Assembly (NCBI GenBank): GCA_945869165.1
Contig: CAMBNY010000018.1
Coordinates: 1 to 42,981, forward strand
DNA length: 42,981 nt
Direction of reading: 5' to 3'
Source of the DNA: Comamonas sp. lk
GTDB taxonomy: Bacteria > Pseudomonadota > Gammaproteobacteria > Burkholderiales > Burkholderiaceae_C
Under the pieces are notes generated by a model. That model made no database searches. It worked only from the letters and a program-made list of their open reading frames with translations, and was not told the origin of the DNA. This document shows, piece after piece, positions 25,096 through 32,951 of this stretch; position 1 is the first letter of the stretch, and each line of letters opens with the position of its first letter. The position numbers were made by a program, and so were the translations under genes.

Positions 25096-26099
25096 CTACC
25101 GCTGCCACTACCTCCGCCACCGATTCGGGCTTGCGCCAAACGCGCCTGCTAGAGACTTACGGCATCTGGCTGGTTGTCCTGGTCATGATGATCGGACTGA
25201 GCTTTTTGTCAGAAACCTTTTTCTCGCTGCTTAACCTTACCAACATCCTGAAACAAAACGCCACCGCCAGTTTGCTGGCACTGGGCATGTTTCTGGTTAT
25301 CGTTACTGCCGGTATCGATTTGTCGGTGGGCTCGATTTTGGCCTTGGCCATGGTCAGCTCAGCGGTGGCCGCACAAGCGGGCTTGCCTTGGTGGGCGGTG
25401 CTGTTGGTAGGCCCGCTGGTTGGCATGGTCTGCGGCGCCTTAAATGGTTTGGGCCTGACGATTTTGAGATTGCCGCATCCATTCATCATGACTCTGGGTA
25501 TGCTCAATATTGCGCGCGGTGCCACCAACCTGGTATCGGGCGGAGTGCCAATTGCCGGCATTGACCCGCAAGTGCGCTATTTGGGCCAGGCTGAATTTGA
25601 TCTGTCCTTCATCCAAGACGGCGCCGGTTTGCCGGTCAGCCTCTTGGTGGTTGCCGCCTGCGTCATTGGCTTGTGGGTCATGCTCAATGCTACGCCCATG
25701 GGGCGGCATATCTATGCCATAGGGGGAAACCCCCAGTCTGCGCGTGTCAGCGGAATCAATGTGGACCGCGTTCTAGTATGGGTGTACACCATTTGCGGCG
25801 GTTTGGCCGGTTTGGCCGGTTTGCTGCTGATAGGGCGCACCGGGTCTGCCTTCCCAAATGCCGGTTTGGGTGCCGAGTTGGATGCGATTGCTGCGGTCAT
25901 CATCGGCGGAGCTAGTTTCTTTGGTGGGCGCGGCACCGTGGCCGGTTGCATTGCCGGCGTCATCATCATGGGCTTGCTGCGCAATGGTTTGAATTTGATG
26001 GACGTGAGCGTCTTTTGGCAGCAAATACTGATCGGTTTCATTATTGTGGGTGCGGTCTATTTCGACGTGGTTCGGCGGCGGGCATCTTTCAGGATTTAG
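25092..26099 (+). CDS. Sugar/inositol ABC importer permease (RbsC/FrcC family)
   Basis: Inner-membrane permease of 335 residues with about nine hydrophobic segments. Family signatures include GMFLVIVTAGIDLSVGSILA (about residues 69-88), LPHPFIMTLGMLNIARGATN, the cytoplasmic loop GRHIYAIGGNPQSARVSGIN that contacts the ATPase, and IAAVIIGGASFFGGRGTVAG. These belong to the BPD_transp_2 family (RbsC, FrcC, IatP). It overlaps the ATPase gene by 4 bases and is followed 54 bases later by the binding-protein gene. The transporter class is certain; the substrate is inferred from the iol neighbours. Confidence 0.94.
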   Translation: MTTAATTSATDSGLRQTRLLETYGIWLVVLVMMIGLSFLSETFFSLLNLTNILKQNATASLLALGMFLVIVTAGIDLSVGSILALAMVSSAVAAQAGLPWWAVLLVGPLVGMVCGALNGLGLTILRLPHPFIMTLGMLNIARGATNLVSGGVPIAGIDPQVRYLGQAEFDLSFIQDGAGLPVSLLVVAACVIGLWVMLNATPMGRHIYAIGGNPQSARVSGINVDRVLVWVYTICGGLAGLAGLLLIGRTGSAFPNAGLGAELDAIAAVIIGGASFFGGRGTVAGCIAGVIIMGLLRNGLNLMDVSVFWQQILIGFIIVGAVYFDVVRRRASFRI

Positions 26100-26153
26100 G
26101 TTTACGTGTATCTCCCATGTAAAAATTTCGTCAATGGAGACAAGGAGCAAACT

Positions 26154-27065
26154 ATGAAGAAATCAGTCTTGATCAGTGCGGCCGTCTGCGGCATGACACT
26201 TTCCACGTTTGCCGCTGCGCAAACCTATTTGCTGGACATGAAGGGCCCCGGTTCGGGCAACCCCTTCTGGGCCGCTGTGCAAAAAGGTGCGGAAGAGGCA
26301 GGCAAAGCCAATAACGTCAAGGTCGTGGTCATGAGCCCACCGGCCGAGTCGGATGTGCAAGCGCAGGTTGCCCAAATCGAAGACCAGATCGCCAAAGGCG
26401 TGGCCGGTATCGCTTTGGCTCCCACCGACCCGACGGCTTTGGCATCGGTGGTGGACAAGGCCTTGAAGAAAGGTATCCCGGTTGTGTTTGTGGACACCAA
26501 AGGCACCAATGCAGGCGTGAGCTTCATCGGTACCAACAATGAAGTGGGCGCCAAAATGGCTGCTGACTACATTTGCAAAGGTGTGGCCAAAGGCTCTGAA
26601 GTGGCGATTTTGCAAGGCATCATCACCCAGTCCACCGGCAAGGCGCGTTCGGACGGCGCACAAGCGGGCCTGACCGCTTGCGGCCTGAAAGTGGTCGCTG
26701 TGCAGCCAGGTGACTGGGACACCGCCAAAGGCCAGGCAGCCACCGAAAACATCCTGACTGCACACCCCAATATCAAGGGTATTTTTGCGTCCAACGACAA
26801 CATGGCTATGGGCGCAATCGAAGCGCTGCGTTCGGCCAAGAAGTTGAAAAACGTGATGGTGGTTGGCTTTGACGGAACCCCTGCAGCTTCCAAGGCCATC
26901 CTGGCTGGCGAACTGGCTGCCTCGGTGGCCCAAGCGCCTGTCAACATGGGCAAGTTTGGTATCGAAAGCCTGATCAAACTGAAAAAAGGCGAAAAGCTGG
27001 ACGCAGTGATCGACACCGGTACCGTGATGGTGACCAAGGCCAACGCCGCGCAATACAGCAAGTGA
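26154..27065 (+). CDS. Sugar/inositol-binding periplasmic protein (Peripla_BP_4)
   Basis: A 303-residue periplasmic binding protein. ATG 26154 follows AAGGAG and opens into a signal peptide (MKKSVLISAAVCGMTLSTFA, cleavage near AAA-QT). The mature protein has the RbsB-like order: LDMKGPGSGNPFWAAVQKGA, IEDQIAKGVAGIALAPTDPT, GIPVVFVDTKG, IFASNDNMAMGAIEALRSA and VVGFDGTPAASKAILAGEL. It is the third gene of the importer operon and directly precedes a strong terminator. Related proteins bind ribose, fructose or inositol. Inositol is favoured by context only. Confidence 0.94.
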   Translation: MKKSVLISAAVCGMTLSTFAAAQTYLLDMKGPGSGNPFWAAVQKGAEEAGKANNVKVVVMSPPAESDVQAQVAQIEDQIAKGVAGIALAPTDPTALASVVDKALKKGIPVVFVDTKGTNAGVSFIGTNNEVGAKMAADYICKGVAKGSEVAILQGIITQSTGKARSDGAQAGLTACGLKVVAVQPGDWDTAKGQAATENILTAHPNIKGIFASNDNMAMGAIEALRSAKKLKNVMVVGFDGTPAASKAILAGELAASVAQAPVNMGKFGIESLIKLKKGEKLDAVIDTGTVMVTKANAAQYSK

Positions 27066-27120
27066 TGCACTGGCTTGCTCCTTGGGGGCAAGCTTGAAGC
27101 GAAACACTTCAAAAGTCTGA

Positions 27121-27155
27121 AAGGCCTGCATTCGTAAGAATGCAGGCCTTTTTTT
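27121..27155 (+). terminator. Rho-independent terminator of the importer operon
   Basis: AAGGCCTGCATTC, loop GTAA, then GAATGCAGGCCTT and a run of seven T. This is a perfect 13-pair stem with a tetraloop 56 bases after the binding-protein stop, one of the clearest terminators in the window. The purine run on its left arm also makes a shorter T/A symmetry, so it could act weakly in the other direction. Confidence 0.95.
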
Positions 27156-27178
27156 CGTTTTGGTTTCGAGGGGACCAT

Positions 27179-27295
27179 CTGCATAAGTCCAAACTCGTCA
27201 TTGCGAGCGAAGCGAAGCAATCTATTTTTGCTTGCCAATCTTGCGTTTATGGATCGCCGCGTCGCTGCGCTCCTCGCGATGACGAACTTATGCAG
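27179..27295 (+). repeat. REP/BIME-type palindromic element, copy D
   Basis: 117 bp from CTGCATAAGTC to ACTTATGCAG, the best-conserved copy. The left arm is ACTCGTCATTGCGAGCGAAG, the right arm GGATCGCCGCGTCGCTGCGC, and the centre contains TTTTTGCTTGCCAATC, shared with copies A and F. It begins about 24 bases after the importer terminator. The right flank (ACCTTCGCTAGCTTAG) matches that of copy C. Confidence 0.9.
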
Positions 27296-27329
27296 ACCTT
27301 CGCTAGCTTAGGGCGGGTTCACATAGCCC

Positions 27330-27363
27330 AAGCTCGTCGTTGCCAGCACAGTGAAGCAATCCC
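27330..27363 (+). repeat. Degenerate half REP element
   Basis: AAGCTCGTCGTTGCCAGCAC...GTGAAGCAATCCC is a decayed left arm of the same element family, 34 bases to the right of copy D and with no matching right arm. Together with copy D and the terminator it accounts for most of the 321 bases between the binding-protein gene and the GFA gene. Confidence 0.6.
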
Positions 27364-27386
27364 GTGCGCGGGTTGACAGCGGTGGG

Positions 27387-27791
27387 CTAGCCCGGCCTGC
27401 GCTCATAGGCCGGCAAGTCGTCCGGGATGTGGTGAAAAGGCTGCTTGTCGATGGTAAAAATCGCCACCGTTGGCTTGAACACCGACGGGTCATCCAGCGT
27501 GCCCACCTTCACAATCATGGAGCCGGGCCGCTTGGGGCTCTGCGTGCCCAGCGAAGTGCCGCAATGGCTACAAAAAAAGCGCGTCACCGGGCTTTCTAAA
27601 TCGCTGCGTTTAAAGGTGCTGGGTTCGCCGCGCGTGAAGCGAAAGCCATCCAAGGGCAGCACCATCGCCACATTGGGGTTGCCCCCAGAAATGTATTGGC
27701 ATTCGCGGCAATGGCATTGCAGCGACATCTGCGGCGCGCCCGTGGCCTCGTAGGCAATCGCGCCGCAATAACAACGACCGGTAATCGACAT
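27387..27791 (-). CDS. GFA-family (CENP-V/glutathione-dependent formaldehyde-activating fold) zinc protein
   Basis: A 134-residue GFA-domain protein with the full set of zinc cysteines: Cys7-x-Cys9 in GRCYCGAIAYEATG, Cys26-x-Cys28-x-x-Cys31 in LQCHCRECQYISGG, and Cys74-x-x-Cys77 in FFCSHCGTSLGT. The ending HIPDDLPAYERRP is common in the family. ATG 27791 is preceded by AAGGAA; the longer reading from 27869 is not family sequence. The founding member was proposed to speed glutathione-formaldehyde adduct formation, but most members have no proven function. It is convergent with the importer operon and divergent from the oxygenase at 27931. Confidence 0.92.
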   Translation of the reverse strand: MSITGRCYCGAIAYEATGAPQMSLQCHCRECQYISGGNPNVAMVLPLDGFRFTRGEPSTFKRSDLESPVTRFFCSHCGTSLGTQSPKRPGSMIVKVGTLDDPSVFKPTVAIFTIDKQPFHHIPDDLPAYERRPG

Positions 27792-27930
27792 AGTGAATTC
27801 CTTGGTGTGCGATGCGCCGCAGCTAAGGCTCCGGCCGCTGTGCGCGACTGTAGCGCAAGGCCGCGTCATGGCGTTTACTTCGCCTCAGTAAGGCGCTAGA
27901 GCGGGTCGTAGATTCGTCTATCATGTTTCC

Positions 27931-28743
27931 ATGAACCTCGCCATACCGAATCTAATCGACCTGCAAACCTACCCGCTAGATCAGCCCGATTCGCCTGCCT
28001 GGCAGGCCTTGGTGCAGCGATGTCGCGCTGAATTGGACGGGGCGGGCATGTTTGAGTTGCCCGGTTTTCTCAAGTCCCAAGCGTTGGCCGATTGCGTGGC
28101 GACGATTACGCCGCGCATGGCCAATGCGTCGGCAGAGATACGGCGCGACCACAATGTTTATTTTTTGGATCAGGTGGAAGGCCTGCCCGAGGACCACCCG
28201 GCGCTCAAAAAAATCACCACTATCAACCACACGCTGTGCGCCGACCAGCTGCGCGACACGCCGCTGACCGATGTGTATGAGTGGCCGCCTTTTCGGCAAT
28301 TTATCGCAGCGACCATGCAACTGCCGGTCTTGCATTTGATGGACGACCAACTGGCCCGCGTCAATGTCATGAGCTACCGCCCTGGCGAAGCGCTCAACTG
28401 GCATTTCGACAGGTCCGAGTTCACTACTACCTTGCTTTTGCAACGCGCGCTTCAGGACGGTATTTTTCAATACCGGCGCGGTTTGCGCACCGACACCGAC
28501 CCCAACTACGAAGGCGTGGCCCGCATGCTGACCGGGCAAGACCCCGAGGTGATAAGCGCCGACCTGGCGCCAGGTGCCCTCAATGTTTTTCGTGGCCGCA
28601 ACACCGCCCACCGCGTCACCACCGTAAGCGGCGAGCAGGAACGGCTGGTAGCCGTGTTTTCTTTGTACGAAAAACCGGGCGTGCGCTTTACTGAGGCAGA
28701 AAACCTGGGCTTTTACAAGCGGGCGCGGGCTTTTCCGGCCTGA
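27931..28743 (+). CDS. 2OG/Fe(II) oxygenase, HalD/BesD-like family (hydroxylase-type HxD)
   Basis: A 270-residue protein of the HalD/BesD-like group of 2-oxoglutarate enzymes. The iron site reads NWHFDRSEFTTTLLLQ (His158-x-Asp160), with the distal His227 in RNTAHRVTTVSG and Arg238 for 2OG binding in EQERLVAVFSLYEKPG. Known halogenating members of this group replace the aspartate with glycine to leave room for chloride. Here the aspartate is present, so a hydroxylase or other oxidase is predicted rather than a halogenase. The substrate may be a free amino acid, by family analogy. It stands alone, tail to tail with recJ (9 bases between stops). Confidence 0.8.
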   Translation: MNLAIPNLIDLQTYPLDQPDSPAWQALVQRCRAELDGAGMFELPGFLKSQALADCVATITPRMANASAEIRRDHNVYFLDQVEGLPEDHPALKKITTINHTLCADQLRDTPLTDVYEWPPFRQFIAATMQLPVLHLMDDQLARVNVMSYRPGEALNWHFDRSEFTTTLLLQRALQDGIFQYRRGLRTDTDPNYEGVARMLTGQDPEVISADLAPGALNVFRGRNTAHRVTTVSGEQERLVAVFSLYEKPGVRFTEAENLGFYKRARAFPA

Positions 28744-28752
28744 GCCGTAAAT

Positions 28753-30462
28753 TCAACCCTGCACCGCCTCCACAAAAAACTTCACCCGCCGCACGCCATT
28801 CCATTCGTCGGCGTCCAGCCGAAAGGCCATGGTGACTTTGGCGGGGAGTGGGTCGGTATGGCCGAACCAGATGCCGTCAACCGGTTCGCCCTGGTGTTTG
28901 AGTTTCAGCGCCAAATGTTTTTCGCCGACGATGCGTTGCGAAAGCACTTCCACTTCTTCGCTGAAGGTGGGTGTGGCAAAGCCCTGGCCCCAGACTTCTT
29001 TGTGCAGCGTGTCCACCAAGTCCACGCGGCGGTATTCGGGGGCTAGCGGGCCGTCGGTGGCCAGGCGGCGCTGCAAGGTGGCCTCGTCCAGCCATTCGTG
29101 CGCCACTTCGCTCAGGGCTTGTTCAAACCTGTCCAGGTGTTCCTCGCTGATGGTGCAGCCCGCCGCCATGGCGTGGCCACCAAAGCGCAGCAGCACGCCG
29201 GGGTAGCGTTTGGCCACCAGGTCCAGCGCGTCGCGCAAATGAAAGCCGGCAATCGAGCGGCCCGAGCCCTTGAGTTCATGCTCTTTGCCCGGCGCCTGGC
29301 TGGCGGCAAACACAAAGCTGGGCCGGTGAAACTTGTCTTTGATGCGCGCGGCGACGATGCCGACCACGCCTTCGTTGAAGTCCGGGTCGAACACACAAAT
29401 CGCCGGTGGCGCTTCGTCTTCGGCATCAAACAAAGACTCGGCTACTTCCATCGCCACATCGCGCATATCGCCTTCGATCACGCGGCGCTCGCGGTTGATG
29501 CCGTCCAGTGCGCGCGCCAGTTCGTCGGCGCGTGCCGGGTCATCGGTGAGCAGGCATTCAATGCCCAGTGTCATATCCGACAAGCGCCCGGCCGCATTGA
29601 TGCGCGGCCCCAGCGCAAAGCCAAAGTCTTGGCTGGTGGCTATCGCCGGTTTGCGCCCGGCCGCGCGAAACAAGGCCTCCATACCCGCAGGCATGGCCCC
29701 GGCGCGCACGCGTTTGAGGCCCTGCGCAACCAGGCGGCGGTTGTTGGCATCCAGGCGCACCACATCGGCCACCGTGCCCAGCGCCACCAAGGGCAGTAGC
29801 GTGTCCAGCTTGGGTTGGGTAGCAGCGTCAAACACGCCGCGGGCGCGCAGTTCGGAGCGCAGCGCCAGCAGCACATAAAACATCACGCCCACACCGGCCA
29901 GCGCTTTGCTGGCAAAACCGCAGCCGTGCTGGTTGGGGTTGACGATGACATCGGCATCCGGCCGCTCGGTGGCGGGCAGGTGGTGGTCGGTCACCAGCAC
30001 TTGCAGGCCCAGCGCTTTGGCGTGCGCCACGCCTTCGACGCTGGCAATGCCGTTGTCCACGGTAATCAAGACATCGGCACCCTGGGCTTTGACGCGGTCG
30101 GCAATCGGCGCGGTCAGGCCGTAGCCATCGACCACGCGGTCCGGCACCAAATAGCCCAAGTGTTGTGCGCCCAGCAGTTTCAGGCCGCGCATCGCCAGCG
30201 CGCAGGCGGTAGCGCCATCGCAGTCGTAATCGGCCACGATGCACAAGCGCTTGCCTTGCGCGATGGCATCGGCCAATAACTTAGCGGCAGCGTCTATGCC
30301 CAAGAGGCCCGCAGGCGGCAAGAGCTTGGCCAGGCTGTCGTCAATTTCGTCGGTGCCGGTCACGCCACGCGCCGCGTATAAGCGTGCCAGCAAGGGGTGA
30401 ACGCCAGCCTGTTCCAGCGCATACACGCTGCGCGGCGGAATATCGCGGGGGATAATTTTCAT
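28753..30462 (-). CDS. recJ: Single-stranded-DNA-specific exonuclease RecJ
   Basis: 5'-3' single-strand exonuclease of recombination and mismatch repair, 569 residues, the usual length. DHH-family motifs are complete: ADYDCDGATACALAM (motif I), LITVDNGIAS (II), VTDHHLPAT (III, the DHH itself) and FALGPRINAAGRLSD, followed by the DHHA1 segment LLRFGGHAMAAGCTISEEHL. ATG 30462 overlaps the stop of the upstream rpfE-type gene by 4 bases, so translation is coupled. A longer reading to 30648 is antisense-like noise inside the upstream gene. Confidence 0.97.
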   Translation of the reverse strand: MKIIPRDIPPRSVYALEQAGVHPLLARLYAARGVTGTDEIDDSLAKLLPPAGLLGIDAAAKLLADAIAQGKRLCIVADYDCDGATACALAMRGLKLLGAQHLGYLVPDRVVDGYGLTAPIADRVKAQGADVLITVDNGIASVEGVAHAKALGLQVLVTDHHLPATERPDADVIVNPNQHGCGFASKALAGVGVMFYVLLALRSELRARGVFDAATQPKLDTLLPLVALGTVADVVRLDANNRRLVAQGLKRVRAGAMPAGMEALFRAAGRKPAIATSQDFGFALGPRINAAGRLSDMTLGIECLLTDDPARADELARALDGINRERRVIEGDMRDVAMEVAESLFDAEDEAPPAICVFDPDFNEGVVGIVAARIKDKFHRPSFVFAASQAPGKEHELKGSGRSIAGFHLRDALDLVAKRYPGVLLRFGGHAMAAGCTISEEHLDRFEQALSEVAHEWLDEATLQRRLATDGPLAPEYRRVDLVDTLHKEVWGQGFATPTFSEEVEVLSQRIVGEKHLALKLKHQGEPVDGIWFGHTDPLPAKVTMAFRLDADEWNGVRRVKFFVEAVQG

Positions 30463-31568
30463 AAGTCGTGTACGTAGTGGTGAAACCTGGGGGCAGTTAA
30501 TTGTTGCTTGATGCGCTGCCACAGCGAGGCGCGGCCCGACACCCAGGTGCGTGCCCGCTGCTCGCCGCATAGGCTGATGCTGATTGCGGGGCCGGACGCT
30601 TGCTGCGCGACCAAGGGCGCAAATACTTGGGCATCCAGACCTTGCCAAGCTTGCGTCCAGGACGTCGGGTCGTCTTGCAGCGCGCTGGCGTCCAGTGTGT
30701 CGATGTAAACCGCATGCGGGTTGACAGGCCCCAAGCCTGCGCTTGCTGGGGGAAGCAAAGCGCGTAGGGGGTTGGCCGTAATCTGTGGTGCCGCGCCCAT
30801 CGGCAAAGGGTTCGCTGCCCTGCGTGGCGCAGCAGCGCCAGTCAAAGGCTTCGCTGCCCCATGTGGCGCATCGCCCTTCGTTGATGGACTGGCTGCACCG
30901 TGCGGCGCGTCACCCCTCGCCAAAGGGCTGCCGGTTCCGCTCATCCAAAACCCACTCACTGGCGCTTGGCCGCGCGCACCGCGGGCATCGTTCACCGCAT
31001 GGGTATAGAGCAGCATTTGCATTTCGTTTTGCAGTCGCCGCAGACTTTGTGCGGCGCTCTGGCGCGGTATCCACGGGTCTGTTGGCAGGCCGCGTACACG
31101 CGCCAGCGAGGCGCTGGCCAGGCTCTGAAAGATCGGCCCTTGCGCCAGCCAGGTGTGTGCGCTGTGCCAATGGAGTTGGATGCCGTCTTCCTCAAAATAG
31201 GGTTGCATAGCCGCCAACAGGGTGCGCGATTCGTCCTCGCCCAATTGCAAAAGCGCTGGGTCTTGCATCGCCACATGGTCGCTGTGGATTTGCAAATGGC
31301 AGGGGCTGATCAGCGCCCAGTGCTGGCCGTCTTGGGACAAACCACGGCCTTGCGCCAACCACGCGGCCCAGGGCACCAGGCCATCGGGGTAGGCTTGGCC
31401 GCTAGCCAATTGTTCAGCCAGCGGCGTCAAGGTATCCGGGCTGCCGGTGTGCAGTGTCTGCGCACCTGCCTGCCGCAGCAGCGCTTGCAGATGCGGCAGC
31501 TGCAGCGCGGCGCTGGCGGTGCGGCAGCGCGGGCCGGGCGCTGCGGCATGGGATATCACGATATGCAT
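30459..31568 (-). CDS. rpfE: RpfE-type protein (phosphoglycerate-mutase-like regulatory family) with tandem-repeat insert
   Basis: A 369-residue protein recognised as the RpfE-type family from the opening MHIVISHAAAPGPRC and from LQLPHLQALLRQAG, the block ISPCHLQIHSDHVAMQDPAL, and GEDESRTLLAAMQPYFEEDG. In Xanthomonas rpfE also lies beside recJ, in the region of the rpf diffusible-signal cluster. The biochemical function is unknown. Between the conserved N-terminal and C-terminal parts lies a low-complexity insert of four 13-residue repeats (see the repeat at 30769). ATG 31568 is chosen from family alignment; the reading to 31958 runs antisense to lolC. The stop overlaps recJ by 4 bases. Confidence 0.72.
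   Translation of the reverse strand: MHIVISHAAAPGPRCRTASAALQLPHLQALLRQAGAQTLHTGSPDTLTPLAEQLASGQAYPDGLVPWAAWLAQGRGLSQDGQHWALISPCHLQIHSDHVAMQDPALLQLGEDESRTLLAAMQPYFEEDGIQLHWHSAHTWLAQGPIFQSLASASLARVRGLPTDPWIPRQSAAQSLRRLQNEMQMLLYTHAVNDARGARGQAPVSGFWMSGTGSPLARGDAPHGAASPSTKGDAPHGAAKPLTGAAAPRRAANPLPMGAAPQITANPLRALLPPASAGLGPVNPHAVYIDTLDASALQDDPTSWTQAWQGLDAQVFAPLVAQQASGPAISISLCGEQRARTWVSGRASLWQRIKQQLTAPRFHHYVHDL
30769..30924 (-). repeat. Four in-frame 39-bp tandem repeats inside the RpfE-type gene
   Basis: Units start at 30769, 30808, 30847 and 30886, each exactly 39 bases, so the reading frame is kept. In protein order they read PLARGDAPHGAAS, PSTKGDAPHGAAK, PLTGAAAPRRAAN and PLPMGAAPQITAN. The two N-terminal units are the most alike and the array decays toward the C-terminal side. 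The segment is Pro/Ala/Gly-rich and should form a flexible linker. Confidence 0.9.
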
Positions 31569-31691
31569 GGCCCGATTGTCCTGCACGCTTTGGACTAAGC
31601 GCTGGCGAGCCACTGTGCCACGCGGACCTTGGAGAGCTTGACCCACCGCCCTTGAAGACGCCCCGCCTTGGGAAACTGCCACAATCCGCCC

Positions 31692-32951
31692 GTGATAAAT
31701 CTTCCCTTTGAATTGCGCATCGGCTGGCGCTATACCCGTGCGGGCCGCAGTACGCGGCGCAACGGCTTTATCTCTTTTATTTCCGGCGTGTCCATGCTGG
31801 GCATTGCGCTGGGCGTGGCGGCGCTGATTATTGTGCTCAGCGTCATGAACGGCTTTCAGCGCGAGGTGCGTGACCGCATGCTTAGCGTGGTCTCGCATAT
31901 CGAGATTTATGCCCAAGACGGCGCGGCCTTGCCCGACGCGGCACACACGCTTTTGCAAGCGCGCGAAAACGCGCAGGTGGTAGGCGCAGCCCCTTTTATT
32001 GCAGCGCAGGCTTTGCTGGCGCGTGGCGAAGATATGCGCGGCGTGCTGGTGCGCGGCATCGACCCGGTGCTAGAGCCCGAGGTCACCGAGTTGGGCAACC
32101 CGGAGCAACGCGCCGCTTTGCAGCGTCTGCAAACGGGCAAGTTTGGTGTGGTGCTGGGTAGCGAACTGGCGCGGGCTTTGGGCGTGCGCGTAGGCGACCC
32201 GGTGACTTTGATAGCCCCCAGCGGCCAGCTCACACCTGCTGGTGTGGTGCCGCGCCTCAAGCAAATGGAAGTGCTGGGTACTTTTGATTCCGGGCATTTT
32301 GAGTACGACTCCACGCTGGCGCTGGTCCATTGGGAGGACGCTGCCCGCATCTTTCGCCTGGAAGGGCCCAGTGGCGTGCGGCTAAAGCTGCGCGATTTGC
32401 ACCAAGCCCGCGCAGTGGCGGCGGACCTACAAACCACCATGGGGGCTGGCGTCTATGTGCGCGACTGGTCGCAACAAAACCGCACTTGGTTTGCGGCGGT
32501 GCAGGTGGAAAAACGCATGATGTTCATCATCCTCACGCTGATCGTCGCCGTAGCGGCATTCAATTTGGTCAGCACGCTGGTCATGACGGTGACCGACAAG
32601 CGCGCCGACATCGCCATTTTGCGCACCCTGGGCGCCAGTCCGGCCAGCATCATGGGCATTTTTGTAGTGCAGGGCGCCATGGTGGGCGTCATCGGCACCT
32701 TGACCGGTTTGCTACTTGGTTTGGGCGTAGCCCTGCACATCGACGTCATCGTTCCGGCGATCGAACACGCGCTGGGCGCCAGCTTTTTACCCAAAGATAT
32801 TTACCTGATCAGCCGCATGCCCAGCGAACCCCAGGCGGGTGACATCGTGCCCATTGCCATCATCAGTTTGGTTTTGTCTTTTGTGGCCACGATTTACCCT
32901 AGCTGGCGCGCTTCGCAAGTGAATCCGGCAGAGGCGCTGCGCTATGAGTGA
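31692..32951 (+). CDS. lolC: Lipoprotein-releasing ABC permease LolC/E (LolF-like)
   Basis: Inner-membrane permease that extracts outer-membrane lipoproteins and hands them to LolA. 419 residues. N-terminal [13 protein letters not shown] and the first membrane segment with [20 protein letters not shown], then a periplasmic domain of about 220 residues, then three membrane segments (from [18 protein letters not shown] at about residue 275) and the end [16 protein letters not shown]. All are standard for LolC/LolE. No ATG is available: GTG 31692 is chosen (TTG 31668 is the next option). It overlaps lolD by 8 bases. Only one permease gene is present, so it may act as a homodimer (LolF-like), unless a second lies elsewhere. 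Confidence 0.93.
   Translation: MINLPFELRIGWRYTRAGRSTRRNGFISFISGVSMLGIALGVAALIIVLSVMNGFQREVRDRMLSVVSHIEIYAQDGAALPDAAHTLLQARENAQVVGAAPFIAAQALLARGEDMRGVLVRGIDPVLEPEVTELGNPEQRAALQRLQTGKFGVVLGSELARALGVRVGDPVTLIAPSGQLTPAGVVPRLKQMEVLGTFDSGHFEYDSTLALVHWEDAARIFRLEGPSGVRLKLRDLHQARAVAADLQTTMGAGVYVRDWSQQNRTWFAAVQVEKRMMFIILTLIVAVAAFNLVSTLVMTVTDKRADIAILRTLGASPASIMGIFVVQGAMVGVIGTLTGLLLGLGVALHIDVIVPAIEHALGASFLPKDIYLISRMPSEPQAGDIVPIAIISLVLSFVATIYPSWRASQVNPAEALRYE

Noticed and set aside
30463..30648. Longer RecJ start at 30648
   Set aside because: The added 62 residues lie inside the RpfE-type gene in another frame, and RecJ homologues begin at the ATG that overlaps the upstream stop.
30721..31008. A plus-strand frame with repeats of GFAALRGAAAPVK-like units
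   Set aside because: It is the complement of the tandem repeat in the RpfE-type gene, whose minus-strand frame is longer and has conserved family blocks on both sides.
31569..31958. Longer RpfE-type start at 31958
   Set aside because: The extension is antisense to lolC and has no family resemblance; conserved sequence starts at MHIVISHAAAPG.
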